A stretch of DNA of 22,668 nucleotides, from positions 1 to 22,668 of the forward strand of contig CAJFQL010000034.1 of the NCBI GenBank assembly GCA_904419035.1, given 5' to 3'. The notes beneath the pieces are model-generated. The model saw nothing but the letters and a program-made list of their open reading frames with translations. It did not search any database and had not been told where the DNA came from. Shown piece by piece: positions 7,152 to 15,241 of the stretch (within the stretch, counting starts at the first letter, position 1; every line of letters starts with the position of its first letter). The position numbers were made by a program, and so were the translations under genes. Source of the stretch: Heritagella caecorum. GTDB taxonomy: Bacteria > Bacillota > Clostridia > Oscillospirales > Acutalibacteraceae.

Positions 7152-7745
7152 TTATTTTGTTTCCTCTTCCTGCATCAGCACCGCCCGTACCGGCGACGCT
7201 TCCAGCCCCTTTAATTTCAGCGGCAGGCAGCACAGGGTGTAATGCCCATCGGGCACCCCGGTGAGATCGACCCCTTCCAGAATGACCATATTCCGGTTGA
7301 GCAGTTCCAAGTGGGGCACCTGTTCATTGCCCGCCGGGCCAATGGACTGGGCATCCGTGCCCACCAGGGTCACCCCCGCTTCGCCCAACACAATAGCCGC
7401 GCTGGCATCCAGAAACGCCTGCCCGTTGCCGTGAAACAGAATCATTTTATCACAGAACGGCAGCAGGATTTCCATCTGCTGCCCGGTCAGCACCCCCGAC
7501 AACGTCACCACCGTGCATGTCCCCACAAACCGGTCCACAGGCAGTTCGTCAATCGCGGCGGCACCGTCCACAAAGTGCATCGGGGCATCCACATGGGTGC
7601 CGCTGTGGCAGCCTGCATAAAACCCCGACAGGTTGCACATGGTGCCGGGTTTGCTCATACGCAGTTTCGGGTCGGGGTACGGCTTGGGGTCGCCGGGGTA
7701 CACCGGCGCGCTGAAAAGATCCCGGGTGATGTCGTAGAGCTTCAT
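7152..7745 (-). CDS. Cyclase-family metal hydrolase (kynurenine formamidase-like)
   Basis: A protein of 197 residues, near the ~210 typical of the family. The signature metal-binding motif HSGTHVDAPMH is at residues 47-57, with H47, H51, D53 and H57 as likely ligands. Characterised relatives include kynurenine formamidase (KynB), isatin hydrolase and cyclase-domain proteins. There is no tryptophan-degradation gene beside it, so the KynB label is not justified. AGGAGGGG lies about seven bases before the ATG, and the gene starts four bases after the mtnN stop, so the two are co-transcribed. The C-terminus ends in a polar tail (QEEETK). Confidence 0.8.
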   Translation of the reverse strand: MKLYDITRDLFSAPVYPGDPKPYPDPKLRMSKPGTMCNLSGFYAGCHSGTHVDAPMHFVDGAAAIDELPVDRFVGTCTVVTLSGVLTGQQMEILLPFCDKMILFHGNGQAFLDASAAIVLGEAGVTLVGTDAQSIGPAGNEQVPHLELLNRNMVILEGVDLTGVPDGHYTLCCLPLKLKGLEASPVRAVLMQEEETK

Positions 7746-7748
7746 GGG

Positions 7749-8465
7749 TCACCCCTCCTGTTTGATAAGCGTCGCCAGTTTGGGCAACGCGCCGATGAGC
7801 AGCTGCACCGATTTTTTCGAAGCCATTTGCGCAAATTGAGGGAAATCCACTTTGGCGTCGTCGTTTCCGTTATCGGAAATGGCCCGCAGTACCACAAAGG
7901 GAACTTGTCCCAGCACAGCGGCATGGCCAATGGCGGCCCCTTCCATTTCACAGGCCATGGTTTTGGGGAAATACTGCAAAATCCGCGCCATTTTTTCGCC
8001 CCCGGCAATAAACTGGTCCCCCGAAGCGATCAGCCCCTGCCATACGGTGCCGTCATACACGTGGCGGGCTTCTTCCATGAGCAAAGCGGTCGCTTTTTCG
8101 TCGGCTTCCATTTCCACCCGGTCAATCCCGCACACATACCCCATGGGATACCCCAGGGGCGTGATGTCCATGTCGTGTTCCACCACGCTGCCGGCAAACA
8201 CCACGTCGCCAATATGCACGTCTTTCCCGATTCCACCGGCCACGCCGGAATTGATGAGCAGCTGCGGGTGGAACAGCAGCATCATGCTTTGGGCGCAGAG
8301 CGCCGCGTTTACTTTCCCTTCGCCGCAGCAGGCCACCACACAGTCAACGCCGTCAATCTGGCCGCTATAAAACGTATGCAGCCCTACTTTCTTCGTAACC
8401 GGTTCGTGCATGACTTGCAGGTACCCCTCCACTTCCATTTGCATGGCGCCAATAATTCCGATCAT
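7749..8465 (-). CDS. mtnN: 5'-methylthioadenosine/S-adenosylhomocysteine nucleosidase
   Basis: A protein of 238 residues, the normal MtnN size. It hydrolyses adenine from methylthioadenosine, S-adenosylhomocysteine and 5'-deoxyadenosine, clearing by-products of SAM chemistry. The N-terminal MIGIIGAMQMEVEG carries the catalytic acid equivalent (E11). SGVAGGIG binds the ribose and base, MACEMEGAAIGH carries the ribose-binding Met-Glu, and RAISDNGND carries the purine-contacting Asp. It begins a three-gene unit with its own promoter 14 bases past the hypE stop. The ribosome binding site (AAAGGA) is about 12 bases from the ATG, longer than usual, but the protein start is fixed by homology. Nucleosidases for futalosine or other nucleosides are a less likely alternative. 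Confidence 0.92.
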   Translation of the reverse strand: MIGIIGAMQMEVEGYLQVMHEPVTKKVGLHTFYSGQIDGVDCVVACCGEGKVNAALCAQSMMLLFHPQLLINSGVAGGIGKDVHIGDVVFAGSVVEHDMDITPLGYPMGYVCGIDRVEMEADEKATALLMEEARHVYDGTVWQGLIASGDQFIAGGEKMARILQYFPKTMACEMEGAAIGHAAVLGQVPFVVLRAISDNGNDDAKVDFPQFAQMASKKSVQLLIGALPKLATLIKQEG

Positions 8466-8516
8466 GCGATGTCCCCGTCCTTTCTTTCTGCCGGTTTTCC
8501 GGTTTTTGTCAAAATC

Positions 8517-8545
8517 AGTATAGCAGATTTACTCCCACCTCACAA
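8517..8545 (-). promoter_or_regulatory. Promoter of the mtnN unit
   Basis: On the minus strand TTGTGA (8545-8540), 17 bases, TATACT (8522-8517), preceded by TGC as an extended -10. It lies between the hypE stop and mtnN. No terminator hairpin for the upstream hydrogenase unit is seen in this gap, so read-through into mtnN is also possible. Confidence 0.65.
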
Positions 8546-8558
8546 GGCGGAAAACGTG

Positions 8559-9542
8559 TCAGCAAATGCGGGGCAGCCCTTCCCCTTGCAGTACCTCCAA
8601 CCGGCGCTGGCCGCCGATGGACGTGCGCAAAAATAGTGCGCCGTCCCCTGCTTCCACTTGGCCAATCTGGCAGGCCGCGGACCCTTGCCCACAAGCACGC
8701 AGAGCGTTTAGCGCCTTTTCTGCCTGCTCCTGGGGCACCACTGCCACCAGGCACCCTTCGTTACCCATGTACAAGGGATCAATCCCTAAGAGCCCGCACA
8801 GATCCCGTACGGCGGGTTTCACCGGCAGCTTTTCTTCTTCCAGCTGAAAACGGCAAGCACTCGCCCCCGCCAGTTCCCGGCACACGGTGGCAAGGCCGCC
8901 CCGGGTGATATCCCGCAGGGCATGCACGTCGATTTTCGCCCGTTTCAGGGCATTTACCAGCGCCCCCAGCGGCGCACAGTCGCTTTTTATCTCATTTTGA
9001 ATACCCAACCGGCTGGATAAAATCGCGGCGTGGTGGTCCCCCAGCGTACCGCTGACCAACACGGCATCGCCCGGCTGACAGCAGGCAGCCGAAATATGGC
9101 ATTCATCGGGAACAAATCCCACCCCGGCCGTGTTGATATACAGCCCGCCGTCCCCGGGGATCACTTTTGTGTCCCCGGCGATCAGTTTCACTCCGGCTTC
9201 TCTGGCTGTCTGGGCCATAGACTGGACCGCGCGTTTTAACAGGTCGGTGGAAAGCCCTTCCTGTAACAAAAAGCCGCAGGTCAGGTATTTCGGTTCGGCG
9301 CCGCGCATCCATAGGTCATTGACGGTCCCGCAAATGCTCAATTTGCCAATATCGCCCCCGGGGAAAAACAGCGGGTCCACCACAAAACTGTCGGTGGTCA
9401 CCGCCAAGCGCCCGGCGCCGGGTACCACGGCGCTGTCTTCCATTTGAAGTAGCACCTCATTATCAAACGCCGGGGCAAAAATCGTATCGATCAGTTCCCC
9501 TGTCAACCGGCCGCCGCTTCCGTGGGCCATGGTGATTTGCAT
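8559..9542 (-). CDS. hypE: Hydrogenase maturation protein HypE (carbamoyl dehydratase)
   Basis: A protein of 327 residues of the PurM-like ATPase family. HypE takes a carbamoyl group from HypF onto its C-terminal cysteine, dehydrates it with ATP to a thiocyanate, and passes the cyanide to the HypC-HypD complex. The N-terminal HGSGG motif and the ITRGGLATV segment mark the family, and the chain ends exactly in PRIC, with C327 the carrier cysteine. AAGGGAGTG lies about 10 bases before the ATG at 9542; residues further upstream in frame run into hypD and are not expected. It follows hypD by eight bases and is the last gene of the ech-hyp unit. Confidence 0.96.
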   Translation of the reverse strand: MQITMAHGSGGRLTGELIDTIFAPAFDNEVLLQMEDSAVVPGAGRLAVTTDSFVVDPLFFPGGDIGKLSICGTVNDLWMRGAEPKYLTCGFLLQEGLSTDLLKRAVQSMAQTAREAGVKLIAGDTKVIPGDGGLYINTAGVGFVPDECHISAACCQPGDAVLVSGTLGDHHAAILSSRLGIQNEIKSDCAPLGALVNALKRAKIDVHALRDITRGGLATVCRELAGASACRFQLEEEKLPVKPAVRDLCGLLGIDPLYMGNEGCLVAVVPQEQAEKALNALRACGQGSAACQIGQVEAGDGALFLRTSIGGQRRLEVLQGEGLPRIC

Positions 9543-9550
9543 AAAACCTG

Positions 9551-10594
9551 TCACTCCCTTTGATTGATCCAATACTGATGGCAGCTGCCCTCTTCCGATA
9601 CCATACACGCGCCTTTGGGGTCCAGCGGCGTGCAGGCTTTACCGTACAGCGGGCAGTCCACCGGGCGCATTTTCCCCGTGAGCACCGCTCCGCAGCAGCA
9701 CCCGGGATTCGCGGCCCGGTCTTCGCGGCACTGATCGCTGCCGGCATCAAACCTTGCAAACTCGGCCCGTAGCCGCCGCCCGGAACCGGGCACCGGCCCC
9801 AACCCGCGCCACACCGCTTCACACGGTTCAAAAAAGCGGTCAATCAGCGCCCGGGTTTGGGGGCTGGCGCTTTCTTCTACCGCCGCCGGGTACAGGTTCA
9901 TCACCTTTCCCTGCCCTAAACTTTTTACCAGCGCATACAGCGCTACCAGCAGTTCCGGCCCCTTAAACCCCGCCACGGCAAACGGCACCTGGTATTTTTC
10001 CGCTAAGGGGCGGAAAATGTCCCATCCGGCCACGCTGCACACATGCCCCGGGGCCAGAAAGCCGTCGATGTTGGCCCCCTGCCCTAACAGCCGGTCAACG
10101 ACCGGCGGCATGGTTTTGAGCGCCGTGAGCAGTTTGACATTGTTGATTTTTTCGTCCAGCAGTGCCTGCAAGAGCAGCGCATACGCCGGGGTCGTGGTTT
10201 CAAATCCCACAGCGGCAAAGATAAATTGTGTGTCCGGTTCCTCGCGGGCCATGGAAAGCAGGTCAAACGGCGCATAGACCATACGCACCTGTCCGCCCTT
10301 TGCCCTGCTTTGCTGCAAATTCCCCTCACTGCCGGGCACCCGCAGCATGTCGCCAAACGTCACCACACACACCCCCGGCGTACAGGCCAACTTGCACAGC
10401 CGGTCGATATAGGCGCTGGGGGTCACACAGACGGGGCACCCCGGCCCCGATAATAACCGGATGGACGGCGACAGCAATGACGGTAGTCCCAACCGGGCGA
10501 TAGCCGCCGTGTGGCTGCCGCAGATTTCCATCAACGTACAAGGCGGGCCGTCGTACCGGCGCAAAAATTCACGTACCGTACTGAGTTCCATCAT
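9551..10594 (-). CDS. hypD: Hydrogenase maturation protein HypD (Fe-S scaffold)
   Basis: A protein of 347 residues. HypD with HypC holds the Fe(CN)2CO unit being built for [NiFe] hydrogenases. The conserved motifs are present: CGSHT (C25), GPGCPVCV (C53 and C56), GFETTTP and APGHVC. A C-terminal cysteine-rich part (near GCCCGAVL, VDCPLYGKAC, EGSCHQYW) binds the [4Fe-4S] cluster. Its ATG overlaps the hypC stop as ATGA, which suggests coupled translation; a second ATG at 10591 has a better distance (8 bases) from GAGGAG, so the true start could be one codon later. Confidence 0.96.
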   Translation of the reverse strand: MMELSTVREFLRRYDGPPCTLMEICGSHTAAIARLGLPSLLSPSIRLLSGPGCPVCVTPSAYIDRLCKLACTPGVCVVTFGDMLRVPGSEGNLQQSRAKGGQVRMVYAPFDLLSMAREEPDTQFIFAAVGFETTTPAYALLLQALLDEKINNVKLLTALKTMPPVVDRLLGQGANIDGFLAPGHVCSVAGWDIFRPLAEKYQVPFAVAGFKGPELLVALYALVKSLGQGKVMNLYPAAVEESASPQTRALIDRFFEPCEAVWRGLGPVPGSGRRLRAEFARFDAGSDQCREDRAANPGCCCGAVLTGKMRPVDCPLYGKACTPLDPKGACMVSEEGSCHQYWINQRE

Positions 10595-10806
10595 GACAAC
10601 TCCTCAGAAAGGCGCAGCAGTTCTTCGATTTCTTCGGCTTCCTGCTGCTTCATCACCTGGATCACGCACCCGGCATGCACCAGGGCCCAGTCGCCCACTT
10701 TCACCGGTACCAGCCCCACGCGGGCCGTCACCCGGTTTCCGGAAAAATCCAGTTCCGCCGTGGGGCCGTTGACGGCCAGCACACGGCCTGGTAATGCCAC
10801 GCACAT
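10591..10806 (-). CDS. hypC: Hydrogenase maturation chaperone HypC
   Basis: A protein of 71 residues, typical of HypC/HybG. The N-terminus MCVALPGRV has the essential cysteine in position 2, which carries the iron precursor after Met removal. An OB-like beta-barrel follows (VGDWALVHAG) and the C-terminal helix is very acidic (EAEEIEELL). HypC works with HypD and delivers iron to the apo large subunit. The ATG follows the hypF stop directly (TAA-ATG), with GAGGAGG inside the hypF end as ribosome binding site. Confidence 0.95.
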   Translation of the reverse strand: MCVALPGRVLAVNGPTAELDFSGNRVTARVGLVPVKVGDWALVHAGCVIQVMKQQEAEEIEELLRLSEELS

Positions 10807-13026
10807 TTATGAAAAACCTCCTCTATACGCTTGTCCCAAGGCAAGGCCCCCGTCCCCCGGGGGCACCTGTTCATTGCGGTATACCAAAAACCCTTCCTGT
10901 GAAAGCAGACGGGTGCAGCCATTGAGCAGCAGCTGATTTTGAAAACTGCCGCCGCCCAGCACCAGGGTACTGCATCCAAACTGCTCACGCACCCAGCGGG
11001 CCATCAGCAAAACACCCCGGCACAGCGCCTGGTGGAATCCCAGCGCCAGTGCTTCCGGCTTCGCTCCCTGCTCCCGCAGACGGCACAGTGTCCTAAACAG
11101 GAACACGGTATCGAGTACCGGGCCTTCGACATCCATACGCAGGGGCAACGGTAAGAAAACTGCTTTCCCGGTATTTTCGGCTGCCTGTTGCAGCAAAACG
11201 GCACATTCGCCTTCGTACCGGTTTTGTTCCGCCAGCCCCAGTTCCGCCGCTACGGCGTCAAACAGCCGCCCGGCGGAACTATTTTTATATACGCCTATAC
11301 CCTGCTGCAAGGCGGCGCTGACAATGCTACTGCCTTCTCCCAAAAGGGGCAATTTGGCAGCCGCCCGGTACCCCCACCGGGGCAGGCGGGCGTCCAGCGC
11401 GACCCGGTCGCCGCCGGGCAGCGGGACAGCTTGTAAATGGCCCACACGGCGAAAACCGCCCTCTTGGCACAACAAAAATTCGCCGCCCCAGATGGTGCCG
11501 TCATCGCCGTACCCGGTGCCGTCAAAAATCACCCCTAGCACCGGCCCGCGCAGCCCGTGTTCGGCCATAACCGACAGGGCGTGGGCGTGATGGTGCTGGA
11601 CGGTTTGCTGCGGGCGGCCTTGCTGCCGGTCGATGCGGGCCGAAACATACCCCGGGTGCCGGTCGGCGATCTCTTGTTGCGGTTGAATGGAAAATAAAAC
11701 CTGCATCCGTTTGAGGGCTTCCCCACGCACGTGCCGGCAGGCTTCTTCCCCGAGATCGCCCATGTGCTGGCTCAGGTACACCCGGTGGTCTTTCGCCAGC
11801 GCCAACACATTTTTTAAATCGCCCCCCGACGCGAGCAGCGGAGGCAGCGAACCCGCCACCTCCACCGGCTGGGGCACATACCCCCGGGCCCGGCGGATCA
11901 TTTGTATTTTGCCGTCGGGTACCTGCACCACGCTGTCATCCAGCGGGGTCAAAATCGCCCGCCGGTGCCACAACACGCCGTCAAGGCCTTCTTGCAGCAG
12001 AGAGAGAGCCTCTCCGTCGTCGATCATCATCGGCGCCCCGGAGTGGTTTAAACTGGTCATAATCAGCGGCCCCATGGCCCGCCCCAATAAAATCTGCACC
12101 GGGTCGGCGGGCAGCATGGCGCCGGTTTTCTGGCTCAACCCGCACACCGACGGGGCAAACCCCCGTTTGGTTTTCAGTAGGACAATGGGCCTGGCGGGGG
12201 AGGATAGGCATGCTTCCTCTTCTTTTGACGTATAGCAAAACCGCCGCACACTTTGCAGACGGGGGAACATCACCGCAAAGGGTTTCGCTTCCCGGTGTTT
12301 AAAGCGGCGCAGCCGCACGGCGGCCGTTTCCCGATCGGGCCGGGCCGCCAAATGATACCCGCCGGTATTTTTGACGGCCAATAGACCCCCCTCCCGCAAA
12401 ACCGCCACAGCGCGGGATAAGGCTTCTTCGCCGCTTTGGGTGGTACCGTCCGGCCCGGTAAAGAGCAGCTGTGGCCCACAGTGGGGGCAGGCAATGGTCT
12501 GGGCATGGCGGCGGCGGTTCCCTTTTTCTTCGTATTCCCTTTGGCATGTTTCGCAAAGGGGGAACTCCGCCATGGTGGTGCGGGCCCGGTCATAGGGCAG
12601 CGCCCGCTGGATGCTGTAGCGCGGGCCACACTGCACGCAACTGATAAACGGGTGACGGAACCGGCGGTTTTCCGGGTCCAATAATTCCGCTTCGCACTGT
12701 TCGCACGTGCCAAGGTCGGGGCTCAGCCACGGCAGCATCCCGTCCCCTTCCTGACTAGGCGTAATGGTAAACGCGTCAAAAGATACAAGCGGTACGTTTT
12801 GTACATCCATCCGGGTCACTTGGGCCCCGGGGCACAGGGGGACAGCACGAAGGAAGCGGCAAACAGCCGCTTCCTCTCCCGTCACTGTCAAAAAGACGGT
12901 CCCTCCGTCATTGCGCACAAACCCGGTCAGCCCTTCCTGTTCCGCCAACCGGGCCACATACGGGCGAAATCCAATGCCCTGTACCAACCCGGCAATGGTT
13001 GCCTGCCGGGTCACAGGCGCCGTCAC
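10807..13026 (-). CDS. hypF: Carbamoyltransferase HypF
   Basis: A protein of 739 residues from the GTG at 13026, matching the usual ~750. HypF uses carbamoyl phosphate and ATP to make the carbamoyl group that becomes the cyanide ligands. Domains in order: acylphosphatase (GLVQGIGFRPY with R21, and VRND with N39), two zinc fingers with four CxxC pairs (C108/C111, C130/C133, C158/C161, C180/C183), a YrdC-like adenylylation domain, and a Kae1-like domain with HHHAHALS and FDGTGYGDDGTIWGGE. An upstream ATG at 13188 would add 54 residues made from the ferredoxin gene in another frame and is rejected. The chosen GTG overlaps the ferredoxin stop as GTGA; no strong ribosome binding site is seen, so coupled translation is likely. 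Confidence 0.94.
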   Translation of the reverse strand: MTAPVTRQATIAGLVQGIGFRPYVARLAEQEGLTGFVRNDGGTVFLTVTGEEAAVCRFLRAVPLCPGAQVTRMDVQNVPLVSFDAFTITPSQEGDGMLPWLSPDLGTCEQCEAELLDPENRRFRHPFISCVQCGPRYSIQRALPYDRARTTMAEFPLCETCQREYEEKGNRRRHAQTIACPHCGPQLLFTGPDGTTQSGEEALSRAVAVLREGGLLAVKNTGGYHLAARPDRETAAVRLRRFKHREAKPFAVMFPRLQSVRRFCYTSKEEEACLSSPARPIVLLKTKRGFAPSVCGLSQKTGAMLPADPVQILLGRAMGPLIMTSLNHSGAPMMIDDGEALSLLQEGLDGVLWHRRAILTPLDDSVVQVPDGKIQMIRRARGYVPQPVEVAGSLPPLLASGGDLKNVLALAKDHRVYLSQHMGDLGEEACRHVRGEALKRMQVLFSIQPQQEIADRHPGYVSARIDRQQGRPQQTVQHHHAHALSVMAEHGLRGPVLGVIFDGTGYGDDGTIWGGEFLLCQEGGFRRVGHLQAVPLPGGDRVALDARLPRWGYRAAAKLPLLGEGSSIVSAALQQGIGVYKNSSAGRLFDAVAAELGLAEQNRYEGECAVLLQQAAENTGKAVFLPLPLRMDVEGPVLDTVFLFRTLCRLREQGAKPEALALGFHQALCRGVLLMARWVREQFGCSTLVLGGGSFQNQLLLNGCTRLLSQEGFLVYRNEQVPPGDGGLALGQAYRGGFS

Positions 13027-13769
13027 GTGGACGCCGGGCGCATGGTGATGCAACCCTTGGGGCAGTGTTCCGCACAGGCCCCGCAGCCCACGCACTCTTT
13101 TTCGTTGAGCTTCCACGTTTTGGTGGCGCGGTCCACCGTCAAAGCCGACGCCGGACATTTTTTTGCGCACAGCGTGCAGAACACACACTGATTCAGATCA
13201 GCCTGCGGGTGTTTAAAGCCGCCCTCTTCTTCGCGGATTTCCAGCGCATGACGCGGACAGTTATTCACACACAAGCTGCAGCGCAGGCACTTGTGATGGT
13301 CGATCTCCCACGTTTTGGCCGCGCGGTCCACCGTAATGGCTTCATTGGGGCACTTTTTCGCACACAGCGTACAATACACGCACTTGGACAAATCCACCGT
13401 GACCTGGCCCATCTTCATTTCGATGGCTTCCGGCTTGTGGTAAATATCCAGCTTCTTTTCCGCGCCGGGCTCCGGATAGCCGGGCACAATGGACAGGCAA
13501 TGCTTCGGGCACTTTTGCACACAGTACCCGCACTGCACACAGTCAAACCGGTGGATGCTCCAGGTATGGGTGTCCCGGTCCACGTGGATGGCTCTGGGCG
13601 GGCAGCTTTTGGAACACAGCCCACACAACAGGCAGGTTTCCATATCCACTTCCACATGTCCCCGGGTCCGCTCCGGGTATTCTTTGGGCACAAAGGGGTA
13701 GGAGGTCGTCACAGGCTTATGGAACAGATTATGCAGCACCGTACCGGTAAACGGCAAAAATTTTGCCAT
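13023..13769 (-). CDS. echF: Six-cluster ferredoxin subunit of Ech-type hydrogenase (EchF-like polyferredoxin)
   Basis: A protein of 248 residues with six CxxCxxCxxxCP motifs, at C46-C56, C77-C87, C130-C140, C161-C171, C195-C205 and C226-C236, each able to bind a [4Fe-4S] cluster. They pair into three modules, each with exactly 31 residues between the first cysteines of the pair. Usual EchF/NuoI subunits have one such module (two clusters) in about 120-180 residues. Module 1 with its N-terminus is the part expected to dock to the enzyme core; modules 2 and 3 are extra. The start at 13769 follows AAAGGAGG by about seven bases and 14 bases after the echE stop. It presumably accepts electrons from soluble ferredoxin, or donates them, at the cytoplasmic side. 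A separate polyferredoxin acting alone is the alternative. Confidence 0.88.
   Translation of the reverse strand: MAKFLPFTGTVLHNLFHKPVTTSYPFVPKEYPERTRGHVEVDMETCLLCGLCSKSCPPRAIHVDRDTHTWSIHRFDCVQCGYCVQKCPKHCLSIVPGYPEPGAEKKLDIYHKPEAIEMKMGQVTVDLSKCVYCTLCAKKCPNEAITVDRAAKTWEIDHHKCLRCSLCVNNCPRHALEIREEEGGFKHPQADLNQCVFCTLCAKKCPASALTVDRATKTWKLNEKECVGCGACAEHCPKGCITMRPAST
13062..13634 (-). repeat. Three tandem dicluster modules inside the EchF-like gene
   Basis: Module 1 codes for residues 46-87 (13634-13509), module 2 for 130-171 (13382-13257) and module 3 for 195-236 (13187-13062). Each has the pattern C..C..C...CP, then A..VDR...TW, then a second C..C..C...CP. Modules 2 and 3 are closest: both contain CTLCAKKCP and VDRA-KTW, and their DNA is nearly identical around the TW codons (near 13119-13145 and 13313-13339). 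This suggests a more recent copying of module 2 to 3 than of module 1. Confidence 0.85.
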
Positions 13770-13783
13770 AAAAAGCCCTCCTT

Positions 13784-14863
13784 TCAGCGCTCCGTGCAGC
13801 TGATGCACGGGTCAATGGTCAGGATCAGCAGCGGCACGTCCGCCAGTTGGCTGCCTTTTAACGTTTGCAGCATGGCGGGAATATTGGCAAACGTGGGTGT
13901 GCGCACCCGCATGCGGTCAAGGTTTTTCGTGCCGTTGGCGCGCACATAATAAACCGCTTCGCCTCTCGGCTGTTCACAGCGCATGAAAAATTCGCCTTCC
14001 GGGTTGCCTTTCACCGGCACCGCAATGGGCCCCGTGGGCATTTTTTCGCCCACCTGCCGGATCAGATCCAGCGACTGGAATAGTTCCCCAATGCGCACCT
14101 GGCACCGGGCATAGCTGTCGCCAATGGTGCTGACGACCGGTTCCACTTCCAGATCGCCATACGCCGCATAGCCGGTTTTGCGCACGTCGTAGCAAACGCC
14201 GCTGGCCCGCAGCATGGGACCGACGGCCCCCAGGGACAGGGCCTGTTCCTTTGTCAAAAAGCCCACATCCCGCAGCCGTTCGTTCACGCTGTAATCGTCC
14301 AAAAACGTGCGGGTCAACCGGCGCAAATCGGCGCCCATATCGTCAAACCGCTTGAGGAAATCCCGCAGCATCTCCGGGGGGATATCTTTGAGCACACCGC
14401 CGATGCGGTTCACCGAAAAGATCACCCGCCCGCCGGTGGACGCTTCGAACATGTCGAGGATCTTTTCCCGCATGCGCCACGACTGCATAAACAAACTTTC
14501 AAACCCGAAGGCGTCGGCCAGTAGCCCCAGCCACAACAGGTGGCTGTGCAGGCGGCTCATTTCGCACCACAAAGTGCGCAAGTACTTAGCGCGGGCAGGT
14601 ACGTCCACATGCATGATATGTTCCACCGCTTCGCAATAGCCCATCCCGTGCATAAAGCTGCAAATGCCGCAAATCCGTTCGGCCACATACACCATTTCGT
14701 TAAAATCCTTTTTTTCCACCAGCTTTTCCAGACCCCGGTGGACATACCCGATGGAAGGCACGGCTTCCACCACGGTTTCATCTTCCAGCACAAGGTCCAG
14801 GTGAATGGGTTCCGGCAATACCGGATGCTGGGGCCCAAAGGGTACAACGGTCTGTTTTGCCAT
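13784..14863 (-). CDS. echE: [NiFe] hydrogenase large (catalytic) subunit, group 4 Ech-type
   Basis: A protein of 359 residues, homologous to NuoD of complex I. The nickel-iron site ligands are all present: C65 and C68 in RICGICS and C353 and C356 in DPCISCTER. It catalyses reversible proton reduction to H2 at the inner membrane face. The chain stops right at the arginine after the last motif, so there is no C-terminal tail for a maturation protease to remove. The ATG at 14863 is chosen because AAAGGAGGGG ends seven bases before it; a TTG one codon earlier is too close. The N-terminal GPQHPVLPEP matches the NuoD/EchE start. It lies between echD and the ferredoxin gene. Confidence 0.95.
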   Translation of the reverse strand: MAKQTVVPFGPQHPVLPEPIHLDLVLEDETVVEAVPSIGYVHRGLEKLVEKKDFNEMVYVAERICGICSFMHGMGYCEAVEHIMHVDVPARAKYLRTLWCEMSRLHSHLLWLGLLADAFGFESLFMQSWRMREKILDMFEASTGGRVIFSVNRIGGVLKDIPPEMLRDFLKRFDDMGADLRRLTRTFLDDYSVNERLRDVGFLTKEQALSLGAVGPMLRASGVCYDVRKTGYAAYGDLEVEPVVSTIGDSYARCQVRIGELFQSLDLIRQVGEKMPTGPIAVPVKGNPEGEFFMRCEQPRGEAVYYVRANGTKNLDRMRVRTPTFANIPAMLQTLKGSQLADVPLLILTIDPCISCTER

Positions 14864-14866
14864 CAA

Positions 14867-15241
14867 TCAGCCCCTCCTTTTTTCAGCAAACGGCGTTTTG
14901 GTGTCGATGCGGTACAGTTTATCCTGCATATCCGGCGCAATGTGCTGGATATGGACACCAAACAGTTCCCGCATTTCGTTTTCGTACAAAAACGCGCAGT
15001 CATATACCTGGCTGATGCTGGGCACTTCTTCATCCGACCCAATCACCAGGCGCAGCGTATGAAATTCATACCCGTCGGCAAACGAATAGCTCAGTTCGTA
15101 CAATCCTTGTAACGTAACCGCGCAAATCTGGCACAGGCGCCAGTTGGCAATCTTCTTTTCAATCACCCGGGGAAGCAGGTCCTGCACCGGAATTTCTTCG
15201 ATCAATCCGCCCGGGGCGGTCATGGTTTCTTGTTCCGTCAT
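14867..15241 (-). CDS. echD: Ech-type hydrogenase subunit D (NuoC-like, 30-kDa family)
   Basis: A protein of 124 residues, the small size seen for EchD. The complex I 30-kDa subunit signature is recognisable in the C-terminal half, with YENEMRELFGV near residues 87-97. It is a structural subunit next to the catalytic one and has no cofactor of its own. Its ATG overlaps the echC stop as ATGA, with AAGGAAG inside the echC end as ribosome binding site, and it stops six bases before the echE ATG. The identification rests strongly on gene order as well as the motif. Confidence 0.88.
   Translation of the reverse strand: MTEQETMTAPGGLIEEIPVQDLLPRVIEKKIANWRLCQICAVTLQGLYELSYSFADGYEFHTLRLVIGSDEEVPSISQVYDCAFLYENEMRELFGVHIQHIAPDMQDKLYRIDTKTPFAEKRRG

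Noticed and set aside
7242..8636. A 464-codon open frame on the + strand opposite mtnN and the cyclase gene
   Set aside because: Antisense to two clear genes, no domain seen, composition typical of a shadow frame.
13027..13188. Longer N-terminus of HypF starting at 13188
   Set aside because: The extra 54 residues are the ferredoxin gene in another frame; HypF homology starts right after the GTG at 13026.
13062..13634. Repeated segments as a possible CRISPR or DNA repeat array
   Set aside because: The repeats keep the reading frame, differ at the DNA level and encode cysteine modules of one protein.
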